From CAXBGS01 sp963975425 (GTDB lineage Bacteria > Planctomycetota > Planctomycetia > Pirellulales > Pirellulaceae): a stretch of DNA of 64,000 nt. Positions 54,528-63,185 of this stretch are shown piece by piece; position 1 is the first letter of the stretch; every line of letters begins with the position of its first letter. The stretch is taken from contig CAXBGS010000003.1 of assembly GCA_963975425.1 (NCBI GenBank), positions 744,001 through 808,000 on the forward strand, written 5' to 3'. The position numbers and the translations under genes are program-made. The notes under the pieces are model-generated. The model was given only the letters and a program-made list of their open reading frames with translations. It was not told where the DNA came from and did not search any database.

Positions 54528-55523
54528 ATGATGCGTTCGCTGTTAATTCTTCTTCTGTTGATGCAATTCCTTGGCGGTTGTGGTCGTTCGGGTTCGGACG
54601 CAAACCGCTCACAGAACGACGCTGACGCGGCTTCATCGAACCGCGTCGCCGTTCAGCTGAACTGGTACCCCGAATCAGAACACGGAGGGCTTTATCAAGC
54701 GTTGGCCGACGGAACATTCGAGCAAGCCGAATTGTTGGTCGAGATAAGACCGGGCGGACGTGCAACTCCCGTCGGACCAGAACTGCAACTGGAACGATGT
54801 GGGTTCGCCATCGCCAATGCCGATGATGTGGTCCTATTTCGCGGGCAAGACCTGGACATTGTCGCCGTGCTGGCGGCCATGCAGAATCATCCGCGGTGCA
54901 TCTTGGTCCAAGAAGCGAGCGGCGTCGAAACGTTCGAAGACTTGAAGGGAATGACACTACAGCGACAAGCCGGCCGCGGATTCGTCGAATTCATGCGTTC
55001 GCGAGGACTGCTGGACGGCGTGCAAGAAGTTCCCTATCACGGCAGTGTCGCGTCCTTGGTCGCCGATCCTCAGGTCGCGATTCAAGGCTATTCCTTTGCC
55101 GAACCGTTATTGGCCGAACAACAGGGTGTCAAAGTACGCACCCTGATGGTTAGCCAATTGGGTTTCAACCCTTACAGCAGCGTATTGATCACGACGGGAA
55201 AATTGATTCGTGAACGTCCCGAGTTGGTACGCCGGTTTGTTCAGGCGACGCGCAAAGGTTGGCAAAACTACATCATGGACCCTGAGGCGGGTAATACCGC
55301 GATCCTGGCGGCAAACGAGCACGGGATGACCCAAGAGGCGTTGGCGTTTGGCGCCGACGGCTTGCGTTCATTGGCCATACCAGACGGATTGCCAATCGAC
55401 CAAGTCGGATCCATGTCGCTGCAGCGCTGGCGAACACTCGTCGATCAGTTGGCCGAGCTAGAACTGGTCGACGCCGATAAGGTACGAGCGGAAGACTGCT
55501 TTACCACTGAGTTTCTGCAGTAG
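54528..55523 (+). CDS. NMT1/THI5-like substrate-binding lipoprotein
   Basis: 331 aa. The signal peptide ends in lipobox LGGC, so it is probably lipid-anchored in the periplasm. ABC-type periplasmic-binding fold class II (NMT1/THI5-like): VAVQLNWYPESEHGGLYQAL, GFAIANADDVVLFRG and LKGMTLQRQAGRGFVEFM. This family binds pyrimidine, sulfonate or nitrate-type ligands; the ligand cannot be told. No ATPase or permease is adjacent, so it is an orphan here. No TPP-riboswitch is seen upstream. Confidence 0.87.
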   Translation: MMRSLLILLLLMQFLGGCGRSGSDANRSQNDADAASSNRVAVQLNWYPESEHGGLYQALADGTFEQAELLVEIRPGGRATPVGPELQLERCGFAIANADDVVLFRGQDLDIVAVLAAMQNHPRCILVQEASGVETFEDLKGMTLQRQAGRGFVEFMRSRGLLDGVQEVPYHGSVASLVADPQVAIQGYSFAEPLLAEQQGVKVRTLMVSQLGFNPYSSVLITTGKLIRERPELVRRFVQATRKGWQNYIMDPEAGNTAILAANEHGMTQEALAFGADGLRSLAIPDGLPIDQVGSMSLQRWRTLVDQLAELELVDADKVRAEDCFTTEFLQ

Positions 55524-55587
55524 TCAGCGCGGCCAGAGACGTCGGCACCCACGTTGCACACCAACCTCGAATCACGCCGCTCGCGAA

Positions 55588-56481
55588 TCAAGCCGCTCGC
55601 GATTCACGTCTTGGCGGGCTTTCGGGATTGATATGCCGCCCCAGCGTTTCGATCTCGAGTCGCAACATCTGGTTGACCACAGCGGCCGCATCGGGCCGTT
55701 CCGATGGGTCAGTCGATACCAATTGCTCAACCAATCCCGCGATCGGTTCCAGCATCGCTTGGTGCCCGGACTTGGCTTGATTACCGGCCTGACTGACGGT
55801 CAGCCACTGCCATAACATTCGACCGACTGAAAACATATCGGTGGCCGGCATCGCCGCCATATCACCGGCCAGCGACTCGGGCGCAGCGTATTGTGGCGTC
55901 CCGCGAAACTGGTGGCCCGCCAGTGTGTGGACCCGAGCGGCAAACCCGAGATCGATCAGCGTGACGTGTCCCTGGGGACCGATAATCACGTTGGACGGCT
56001 TTACATCACCGTGGACCCAACCGGCCGCATGCAAAGCTGCAAGCGCCTGGCTGACTTGCCGGACAAACCACAATGCGACCGGCAGCGGTTTCGGGTCTCT
56101 CGATTCGAGATGCTGCTGCATCGTCAGCCCATCCAGCCGCGGCATCACAAGATACGGAACTGGCCCGCCGGGCGATCCATCCAGAATGGGCACCAGGTTT
56201 GGGTGCGAGGCGTCCGTCGCGGCAGCGGTGAACTGAACGATCTGTCGACGGTGTTCGGGGCTGGTGTCGGCGTCGACGGCGCGTTTGATCACGTAATCCC
56301 AGCGAGGACTGTGGCGCGAATCGGCCGGCTGTGCGACCGTGACTTCGGCGGCCGCGTTGGCGTGAATCGATTTACCCAGACGCCATATCCCTAGGATCGA
56401 TGGACGCTGCGACTTTGAATTCCCAGCTGCCTGCTGCGAGTGCATTGCTGCAGAACGTCCGAGCGAGCGTTGATTTGTCAC
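55588..56481 (-). CDS. Minimal Ser/Thr protein kinase
   Basis: 297 aa, GTG at 56481 or ATG at 56445. Hanks-type catalytic domain covers nearly the whole protein: YVIKRA with the ATP-anchoring Lys, MPRLDGLTM hinge, catalytic loop HGDVKPSNV (Arg of HRD replaced by Gly, Asp kept), LIDLGFA (DFG as DLG), GTPQYAAPESL and MFSVGRMLWQWL. No membrane or sensor domain, which is small for planctomycete STPKs. It is flanked on both sides by orphan substrate-binding lipoproteins on the opposite strand. Confidence 0.9.
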   Translation of the reverse strand: MTNQRSLGRSAAMHSQQAAGNSKSQRPSILGIWRLGKSIHANAAAEVTVAQPADSRHSPRWDYVIKRAVDADTSPEHRRQIVQFTAAATDASHPNLVPILDGSPGGPVPYLVMPRLDGLTMQQHLESRDPKPLPVALWFVRQVSQALAALHAAGWVHGDVKPSNVIIGPQGHVTLIDLGFAARVHTLAGHQFRGTPQYAAPESLAGDMAAMPATDMFSVGRMLWQWLTVSQAGNQAKSGHQAMLEPIAGLVEQLVSTDPSERPDAAAVVNQMLRLEIETLGRHINPESPPRRESRAA

Positions 56482-56789
56482 TTACGATTCCTATCGATAG
56501 CCAGTCAAATCCCAGTTGATTTCTTGGCCGCAAAAACGCGGTCGTCGATTCCTTTGCATCGTCCAGTACGGTGGCACTAAACGATCCAGCCGCGCCGCGC
56601 CGTCAAACTTTACCAAGACCTCGCAACCACCATTGGTATCGATCGACCGCACCGAAACACCCGGGATTCGCAAATCCACACAATCGTGTTTCACTGAGTT
56701 ACGATACGGTCAGCGTAGACGCCCTTGGCCGATCAAACGGCAACAGCCAACCGGGCAGTTTTCCTCACGCATTCATTGGTACACGTTCT

Positions 56790-57902
56790 ATGCGAGTCAG
56801 TTTCATGCGACGTTCTTTTGCAATCCTGTTAGCAAGCACGATGGTGTTCGCCGGCGCGATCCTATGCGGATGCAAGCCCTCCTCGACCTCGACGTCCGAT
56901 GCGGGCGGCTCCGCGTCGGATGCCGCATCGTCGTCAGATGGTTTCCCACGGAAAGCCGGCAAATACACCGTGCTGGGAATCTTGACTGACAACCAAGACA
57001 ACAGCAAAGCCAAAGAGAACGCCGAAACGACGCTGCTGACTTATCCAGACGTTGCCTGCCTGGTGGGATTATGGAGCAACAATACGCCGATGATCTTGGC
57101 GGGACTGCGCAGCAGCGACGCGATCGGCAAAGTGAAAGTGGTTGGATTCGACGAGCACGCCGAAACGCTGGCCGGAATCCGCGAAGGGACGGTTTACGGC
57201 ACGATCGTTCAGAATCCGTACGGCTTTGGTTACCGCAGCGTCGAATGGTTGACCACGATCGCCAAGGGGCAAGACGTCGATGTGCCCGAGTCCGGATTGC
57301 TGTTCATCCCACACCAAACGATTACGTCGAATAACTTGCAGGAATTCTCGGACAATATCGACGCGATCAAATCCGGTGACGGGCCATTGTTATCGCCGGA
57401 ATCGGACCTGGACGGCAAAGGAGTACGCGTGGCATTTATCACCAACAGCATCGACCCCTTCTGGACACTTGCCGAATTCGGCTGCAACAAAGCGGCCGAA
57501 CAGTTTGGCTGCGAAGTCGACGTGCAAATGCCATCGAGCGGTTCGATCGAAGAACAAAAGCGGTACCTGGAATCAAACATGGCCAACAAGCTAGACGGCA
57601 CCGCGATCAGTCCGATCGATCCGGACAACCAAGTGGCGATGATCAACGAAGCGTGCGAAGCGATGACGATCATTTGCCAAGACAGCGACGCGCCGGCGTC
57701 CAATCGACAATTCTATCTCGGTACCAGCAACTACATGGCCGGACGCGCCGCCGGAAAACTAATCAAAGACGCCATTCCTGACGGTGGTGAAGTGATGCTG
57801 TTCGTCGGCAAAATGGAAGTGCTCAATGCTCAGGAACGCAGCCAGGGCATCATCGATGAATTGGCCGACGAACCCGTGCCGGCAATGTTCCAAGGACTGT
57901 GA
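56790..57902 (+). CDS. Sugar-type substrate-binding lipoprotein with permuted domain order
   Basis: 370 aa from ATG 56790 (ATG 56805 also possible). The signal peptide ends in LCGC and a Ser/Asp-rich linker follows. Residues ~58-186 match what is normally the C-terminal half of LacI/RbsB-type binding proteins (TVLGILTDNQDNSKA, YPDVACLVGLW, VVGFDEHAETLAGIREG). Residues ~212-357 match the normal N-terminal half (RVAFITNSIDPFW, DGTAISPIDPDNQ, SDAPASNRQFYLGTSNYMAG). A ~25-residue linker (187-211) joins them. This is a circular permutation or a rearranged tandem copy. Orphan: no permease or ATPase nearby. Ligand unknown, probably a sugar. Confidence 0.85.
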   Translation: MRVSFMRRSFAILLASTMVFAGAILCGCKPSSTSTSDAGGSASDAASSSDGFPRKAGKYTVLGILTDNQDNSKAKENAETTLLTYPDVACLVGLWSNNTPMILAGLRSSDAIGKVKVVGFDEHAETLAGIREGTVYGTIVQNPYGFGYRSVEWLTTIAKGQDVDVPESGLLFIPHQTITSNNLQEFSDNIDAIKSGDGPLLSPESDLDGKGVRVAFITNSIDPFWTLAEFGCNKAAEQFGCEVDVQMPSSGSIEEQKRYLESNMANKLDGTAISPIDPDNQVAMINEACEAMTIICQDSDAPASNRQFYLGTSNYMAGRAAGKLIKDAIPDGGEVMLFVGKMEVLNAQERSQGIIDELADEPVPAMFQGL

Positions 57903-58047
57903 TTCGTCACAATCCCGACAACCCGAACGCCAGCAAGTGCGACCCCGACGAAGTCACCAATCGAGTCTCGCCCGGCTGCCGGAATGGTCGAATAGTTCGA
58001 TAAAGAGCGTTGTGTCTCCATTCGAATCCACTAGCCAGGCAAAGTGC

Positions 58048-58245
58048 ATGTCCGGTATCGATCCCGCCGTCAGCCAAGTACTGCTCGCCCGCGACCATGC
58101 GCAGCGTCAGCAGATCGATATCGCCCTGCTGGCAAAAGGATTGGATTCACAAAAGCAAATCGGCGACAGCATCAACGCCCTCATCGAACAAACCGTCGAC
58201 GTGCAAAAGCAAATCTCCGCCGGTTATCTCGACGTCAAAGCCTAA
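58048..58245 (+). CDS. YjfB-like small protein
   Basis: 65 aa from ATG 58048. All-helical. Residues 1-15 are variable; then QRQQIDIALLAKGLDSQKQIGD and a C-terminal helix resemble the YjfB putative motility family, which has an N-terminal short segment followed by Q-x-x-x-IALLKKxLDxQK. Assignment is by pattern only. Function in the family is unproven. 145 bp after the permuted lipoprotein gene. The codon third-position pattern is coding-like. Confidence 0.6.
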   Translation: MSGIDPAVSQVLLARDHAQRQQIDIALLAKGLDSQKQIGDSINALIEQTVDVQKQISAGYLDVKA

Positions 58246-58422
58246 TCGCGACATCGCGTTTCTTCGCGAAACGTATCTGATGATCTATGTTCGGTCCGAT
58301 CCAAGAATCGCGATCGACGTTCTCTTGCTCGGCGAAGATAGCGGAGCACACAGAAGAAATTGAGACGCGTCGAATCGATCGAGGCGCGCAGTTGCGCCGC
58401 ATCGGCAAAGCGAACAGCGTCC

Positions 58423-59388
58423 CTACGGCGACCTCGTTGCCCCTCGCATCGGGATGGGTGCAATACGATTGGCTGCATACCCGATGGCTGGCGAGTGGTA
58501 ACCGACCGGAACGACGGCGCCGCCCAACGCGGCTCCGCCCAGCGTGTTCAAGTCAACCGCTTCGCTCGCGGTTTGAGGCATCGAAAACAGCTGCGGGTCT
58601 CCGCTTAGCAATTGATTCAAAGCATACGAACCGATCTCAATCTTCATGCCCAACGGTGGGCCGATCGACGGCATCAGTTTCAGCTGCACCGTATGCGGCA
58701 GCGCACACTGAACGTCCGCGTGGTACTCATGGTTGGACGCGATGCTGGTGGCGATCTCTTTTCCACTGGGATCGTACAAGAATTGATTCGTCACATATCC
58801 GGCCGACGGCTCAATAAAGCACACTCGCTGGTACATTCCCGCGGCGGTTTGGATCGTACTTCGGACTTCTAATTTTCCATCGGGACGCTGGACGGGCCCC
58901 GCGACCACGGTTGACGGATCAATATGAACCAACCCGAGCGCATCGATGATCCACGTTGGGTCGACGGGCAGGATCGCGTGATTCAAATTTTGTTGGTATT
59001 GATCATGCCGAGCGTAATACAATTTTTTTGACATCCCCTCGGGCACTTCGAACCAGAACAGCTCATTGTTGCTGCCCAGATCGATTCCGGCGCCCATCAC
59101 GACGGGCAAACTGGCGCGCATGCGAAAGTCACGGTCACGACGAACGTTCAGTGTCGCGCGAAGCCTGGGAACGTTCATCGTCGTTACGTCGACCGATGCG
59201 GAATTGCTTGACAACTCGCGAATCGCGTCGGTGCGATTGACCACCGCTGCTAACTCTTCGATTGACGGCGTGTTTTGAAACACGACGGGCGGAGGAGGAA
59301 AGGGCAGGGCAGCGTCACGCCGAACGCACGATGCACCGCCGGCGACGAAGCATAATGCGAGGGTTCCGATCCAAACGAGTATCCGCAT
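58423..59388 (-). CDS. LolA/LolB-like outer-membrane lipoprotein
   Basis: 321 aa. The signal peptide ends in GGASC, so it is probably a lipoprotein. The mature part is beta-rich with alternating hydrophobic strands (VPRLRATLNVRRDRDFRMRASL, ELFWFEVPEGMSKKLYYARHD, KLEVRSTIQT, YVTNQFLYDPSGKEIA), resembling the convex barrel of LolA/LolB-type proteins that carry lipid moieties. Assignment is from fold-like pattern only; no transporter genes are nearby. Confidence 0.65.
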   Translation of the reverse strand: MRILVWIGTLALCFVAGGASCVRRDAALPFPPPPVVFQNTPSIEELAAVVNRTDAIRELSSNSASVDVTTMNVPRLRATLNVRRDRDFRMRASLPVVMGAGIDLGSNNELFWFEVPEGMSKKLYYARHDQYQQNLNHAILPVDPTWIIDALGLVHIDPSTVVAGPVQRPDGKLEVRSTIQTAAGMYQRVCFIEPSAGYVTNQFLYDPSGKEIATSIASNHEYHADVQCALPHTVQLKLMPSIGPPLGMKIEIGSYALNQLLSGDPQLFSMPQTASEAVDLNTLGGAALGGAVVPVGYHSPAIGYAANRIAPIPMRGATRSP

Positions 59389-59472
59389 CCGTGCGTTTCT
59401 CTTGGTTAGCGTCGTCTCAGTTATTTACCAATAGCGAATCTCGCCAAAGCATCCGTCAAAATACGGCCATTG

Positions 59473-59970
59473 CTATGTCGGCTCTGCCTCGCAATACAAC
59501 AGCTCATTTAACTCATCACGCAATCGATCTGACTCACCACGATTGATCGTGCACACGGGCACTTCGATCACAGATCCGTCGTCAATGACTTCCACACACA
59601 TTACACTCGCCTCGTCAGCCGAGTCGGCGCAGGCGGTCTGCTTGACAATCTTTTTGCGCATCAACATCAGTGCCAACAAATAGCGGCTTTTGGCACGTTC
59701 GGGAAACCCGTCCATCTGACGCAGCAAATCGATCAAGACTTCCTTGGGTGCTGGCACCAATTTTTTTTCATCCGAAGACGGCATTCGGTTTTTCCACCAT
59801 CCGATCGCATCTTCGGGCGGACCCTGCCAGGCTTCAGCCGAATAGTCACGTCGCTGCATGTCATCATCGCCCGGTAAGACGACCGAATAGAACCACTCGC
59901 CTTCGCGCAGCGGTCGCTGCAGTGCGAAGCACTGTCGCGTACATCGGTTGACTTTGTATCCGTCGAACAT
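59473..59970 (-). CDS. Conserved-looking hypothetical protein
   Basis: 165 aa, ATG 59970. The N-terminus has NRCTRQCFALQRPLREGEWFYSVVL, a Cys/His-poor zinc-like start, then a charged core (DDMQRRDYSAEAW, PPEDAIGWWKNRMP). The C-terminus is beta-rich ending LRDELNELLYCE. Not recognised. No membrane segment. Separate from neighbours by 80-160 bp. Confidence 0.7.
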   Translation of the reverse strand: MFDGYKVNRCTRQCFALQRPLREGEWFYSVVLPGDDDMQRRDYSAEAWQGPPEDAIGWWKNRMPSSDEKKLVPAPKEVLIDLLRQMDGFPERAKSRYLLALMLMRKKIVKQTACADSADEASVMCVEVIDDGSVIEVPVCTINRGESDRLRDELNELLYCEAEPT

Positions 59971-60135
59971 GAAACAATTGCGTGAAACGTGTGGACCGGC
60001 CGATCACAAACACTCACGTTAGCAAAACACGAATGCCTTGCGATAGAGATCATTTCCGCCGATTCGACGGCAAATTTGGCTGGATCGTTGGCCACATGAA
60101 AACGGCTCGCTAATGCGATCAGCCGTCTTTACCAA

Positions 60136-60378
60136 TCAGCCTGCGTTGAAAAATCGCGAGGATGTTCCGCCCGAACCGATGGGAACATTGACAACCGCGC
60201 GACAGTTCGGACATCGCCCGTGATAGGCCGTGCCTTCTTGATTGCGATAGATTCTGGCGTAGGTCCGGCAACAGTCGAATCGGATCCCCAGAAACGGCCG
60301 AGGCGGCCTTGCCCCTGATTCCTGGCTGGAACTTTGAACGGCCGGATCACTGCTGGCATCAAAATTGGGTTCGCTCAT
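60136..60378 (-). CDS. Small zinc-ribbon-like protein
   Basis: 80 aa, ATG 60378. The first half is Ser/Pro-rich and flexible. The second half contains CCRTYARIYRN and HGRCPNCRAVV, four Cys (with one extra) in a ribbon arrangement suggesting one Zn2+. Function unknown. 36 bp after the sigma-factor stop on the same strand, so possibly co-transcribed with it, which would hint at an accessory role. Confidence 0.75.
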   Translation of the reverse strand: MSEPNFDASSDPAVQSSSQESGARPPRPFLGIRFDCCRTYARIYRNQEGTAYHGRCPNCRAVVNVPIGSGGTSSRFFNAG

Positions 60379-60413
60379 TCGATATCACTGAAACAATGCG
60401 GAAGGATTCAGGA

Positions 60414-60983
60414 TTAGGAACTCGATTCCTCAGCTCTTTGTCGCGATTCCAAGGCGAGCTTTAGCTGGTGTCGAGCTCGGCTTAACCGACTACGCACGGT
60501 GCCAATCGAGATTTCGAGAATCTCTGCAATCGTTTCATAAGAATGCTCGTCCATCTCACGCAACACCAAAATGCTGCGATGTTCGTCTGTCAACGTGTCC
60601 ATCGCTTGTCGCACCATCGCGACTCGCTCGTCTCGCAGCATCGGCTCGTCAACGGCATCGTCAGCAGAGACGACTTCGAGACCACTGGCCTCGCGATGAT
60701 AGTCCAGCGAAATTCGCTCTCGTTTGCGACGTCGCCGAGTCAGGGCACTGTTGAACGCGATGCGATACAGCCAAGTAAAGAATTGACTGTTCTGCTGGAA
60801 GGAATCCAATTTGACAAATGCCCGAATGAAGGCCTCTTGGACCACTTCCTCGGCTTCGTCGGGCGATCCCGTGACCTGCAGCATCGACGCGAACAGCCGG
60901 TCCTGATTTGTCTCGACTAATTCCGCGAATGCGGCACGATCCCCCTGCAGGGCTCGATCAATCAGTTGAGACTCGTCGCCCAC
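60414..60983 (-). CDS. ECF-family RNA polymerase sigma factor
   Basis: 189 aa from a likely GTG at 60983 with AAGAAG before it; the frame stays open to 61091, but that part overlaps the Hsp20 terminator. Sigma2 region: LIDRALQGDRAAFAELVETNQDRLFASML, then VVQEAFIRAFVKL and FFTWLYRIAFNSALTRRRRK. A linker of ~30 residues is followed by Sigma4: LTDEHRSILVLREMDEHSYETIAEILEISIGTVRSRLSRAR. No anti-sigma gene is directly adjacent; the zinc-ribbon gene follows. Confidence 0.93.
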   Translation of the reverse strand: MGDESQLIDRALQGDRAAFAELVETNQDRLFASMLQVTGSPDEAEEVVQEAFIRAFVKLDSFQQNSQFFTWLYRIAFNSALTRRRRKRERISLDYHREASGLEVVSADDAVDEPMLRDERVAMVRQAMDTLTDEHRSILVLREMDEHSYETIAEILEISIGTVRSRLSRARHQLKLALESRQRAEESSS

Positions 60984-61066
60984 ACTTTCTTCTTTCGCAA
61001 TCGATGCAGCTGGATGTTCGGCACATACACTAATTAACCAGAGCCCCAGTTTATCAGTTAGTGACG

Positions 61067-61110
61067 AAAAAAACCGCGTTGACAGTCGCATTCATACTCT
61101 GCCAACGCGG
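61067..61110 (-). terminator. Terminator of the Hsp20 gene
   Basis: On the minus strand CCGCGTTG pairs with CAACGCGG (61110-61103 with 61081-61074) across a 21-nt loop, then seven T (61073-61067). It lies 40 bp after the Hsp20 stop. Confidence 0.85.
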
Positions 61111-61150
61111 TTTTGGTTCGATTGCGGCAAGATTACCGCGGCTTTGACGT

Positions 61151-61690
61151 TTATTCGCCCGCGGCGTCTGCCGCCGTTTCCTCGGTCGATCCTGCATCCT
61201 GTGACGGCTGCGAGCCCGGCAGAATGTCATTTCGTTGCCCACGATGGATTTTCACCTTTCGCGCTTCCACCGGCGAAGCCTTGGGGACGACCACCGTCAA
61301 AACGCCGTCGGTGTAGTCCGCCTCGATCGCATCCTTGTCCACCGTCTTTGGCAACTGAATCGTTCGTCGGTATTCCCCAAACGTGCGTTCGACCCGGCGA
61401 TACTTTCCGTTGTCCGATTCGACGGCCGTTTGTTTACGGTGGCCCTGAATCGTCAAGGATTGCTCATCCAATTTGATTTCGATCTCATCGGGATCGACCC
61501 CTGGCAGGTCAAAACTTAGATGGAAAGCGGTCTCGGTTTCGTCCACGTCCATCCGCGGTGTGAATCCCGTCTCACGTGCCGAACCGCCGCCGGTTTCGTC
61601 ACCGAAAAGTGACTCGACAATCGCATTCATGTCCGACGTCAATTCGTTAATAAATCGGCCCGTCGAACGGGCAGGTAGTACCATTCTCAT
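61151..61690 (-). CDS. Small heat-shock protein Hsp20
   Basis: 179 aa from ATG 61690 (ATG 61684 also possible), with GGAG ten bases upstream. The alpha-crystallin domain spans ~60-150: PRMDVDETETAFHLSFDLPGVDPDEI, SLTIQGHRK, FGEYRRTIQLPKTVDKDAIEADYTDGVLTVVVPK, then the terminal motif KVKIHRG. ATP-independent holdase. The C-terminal tail is Ser/Ala/Glu-rich. No CIRCE element is seen upstream. Divergent from the aldo/keto reductase gene. Confidence 0.95.
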   Translation of the reverse strand: MRMVLPARSTGRFINELTSDMNAIVESLFGDETGGGSARETGFTPRMDVDETETAFHLSFDLPGVDPDEIEIKLDEQSLTIQGHRKQTAVESDNGKYRRVERTFGEYRRTIQLPKTVDKDAIEADYTDGVLTVVVPKASPVEARKVKIHRGQRNDILPGSQPSQDAGSTEETAADAAGE

Positions 61691-62074
61691 TGCTGGAAGT
61701 CTCCTAATCTTAGAACTGTGAGGTGCTGAAGTGATCGGGAGAACCGCCATATTCCCTACCAGCGAGTTCTCTTGCTCTCTCGGCGTCTGCCAAATCGGCA
61801 GCACGCTTTGCCGGTCCACATAAATTGCAAAGCGAATGCCAAAACGCATGGGCACCAGCAACCCGCCGAGCAAATTATGACGATAGAATTTGCGAAGCGA
61901 TCATGTTGGGATCGCACGAAATTCATGCGCAACGTTCGCTGATAGAGTTCACTGACAACGTTCACGCGCAGATTTTCAAGCTCCGTTGCACACCTTCAAC
62001 CGAAGCCACGATTCGGCCTCGGTACTAGCGAGCAACCACTTTTGACCCTCTGACGAATCGATTGATCAAGCACC
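61691..62074. other. Divergent region between hsp20 and aldo/keto reductase genes
   Basis: 384 bp. A short inverted repeat CTGCC/GGCAG occurs around 61787-61801. No CIRCE, sigma-32-type promoter or clear -35/-10 pair is found. Confidence 0.4.
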
Positions 62075-63052
62075 ATGCATACACGTTCGCTGGGAAACAC
62101 GGGACACGCACTCTCGGAGATCGGATTGGGATGTTGGCAGCTGGGCGGTGCGGATTGGGGAAACCTCAGTGACGAACGCGCACATCAAATCTTGGCCGCC
62201 GCCGTCGATGCGGGCGTCACGTTCATCGACACCGCGGACGTTTACGGCGCGGGTCGATCAGAACAGCTGATTGGGGAATTCATTCGCAACCGAAACGAAA
62301 AACTATTCGTTGCGACAAAAGTCGGCCGGCGAAATTATCCCGGCCCTTACACACTGCAAGGGCTTCGTGAACACATCCAAGAAAGCCGCTCTCGACTGGG
62401 CGTCCCGTCGATTGATCTTGTCCAGTTGCACTGCGTCCCCAGCGACGTGATGAAGGACGGTGAAATCTTTGATTTCCTGCGTACATTGCGCGAGGAAGGT
62501 TTGATCAAACACTTCGGCGCCAGCGTGGAATCGGTTGACGAGGCGCTATCGATCATTGATCAGCCGGACCTGACATCATTGCAAATCATTTTCAACATCT
62601 TTCGCCAAAAACCAATCGACGCGCTGCTGGACGCTGCGATTAAACGTAACGTCGGCGTCATTGTTCGATTGCCGTTGGCCAGCGGTTTGCTGGCCGGAAA
62701 ATTCACCCGCGAAACCACTTTCGACGAAACGGATCACCGCCACTACAACAAAGACGGTGACGCATTCAACGTCGGCGAAACCTTCGCCGGACTGCCCTTT
62801 GCCAAGGGCGTCGAACTGGCCGACCAGATCAAGAATTTCGTGCCGGCTGAGATGACGATGGCTCAGTTCGCACAGCGATGGATCCTGGACCACCAAGCCG
62901 TCTCGACGGTCATTACGGGCGCGTCATCACCTGAACAAACGCGTGACAATGCCGCAGTTTCCGACCTGCCGCCGTTGTCAACCGAGACACATCAAGCACT
63001 GCGAGCGTTCTATCAATCATCGGTGCATGATCATGTTCGAGGCGTTTATTGA
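62075..63052 (+). CDS. Aldo/keto reductase
   Basis: 325 aa, NAD(P)H-dependent TIM-barrel oxidoreductase. Catalytic tetrad visible: Asp and Tyr in FIDTADVYGAGRSEQ, Lys in FVATKVGRR, His in LVQLHCVPSD. The C-terminal cofactor motif ITGASSPEQTRDNA is present. The start MHTRSLGNTGHALSEIGLGCWQLGG is typical of bacterial AKRs. Substrate unknown. Monocistronic, divergent from hsp20. Confidence 0.95.
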   Translation: MHTRSLGNTGHALSEIGLGCWQLGGADWGNLSDERAHQILAAAVDAGVTFIDTADVYGAGRSEQLIGEFIRNRNEKLFVATKVGRRNYPGPYTLQGLREHIQESRSRLGVPSIDLVQLHCVPSDVMKDGEIFDFLRTLREEGLIKHFGASVESVDEALSIIDQPDLTSLQIIFNIFRQKPIDALLDAAIKRNVGVIVRLPLASGLLAGKFTRETTFDETDHRHYNKDGDAFNVGETFAGLPFAKGVELADQIKNFVPAEMTMAQFAQRWILDHQAVSTVITGASSPEQTRDNAAVSDLPPLSTETHQALRAFYQSSVHDHVRGVY

Positions 63053-63185
63053 TCACGTCGCGGTCGTGAAAGCCATGCATCCTCGCATTGAAACTCGCGA
63101 TGGACAAATGGAATTGCCAGCCCGAGGTGGCAGAGTAAGTTTCGTTGACAAAGCGCGAGTCTTGAGAGCCGTTCAGATAACAGAT

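Noticed and set aside
61691..61900. CIRCE element before hsp20
   Set aside because: No TTAGCACTC-N9-GAGTGCTAA or close variant is present.
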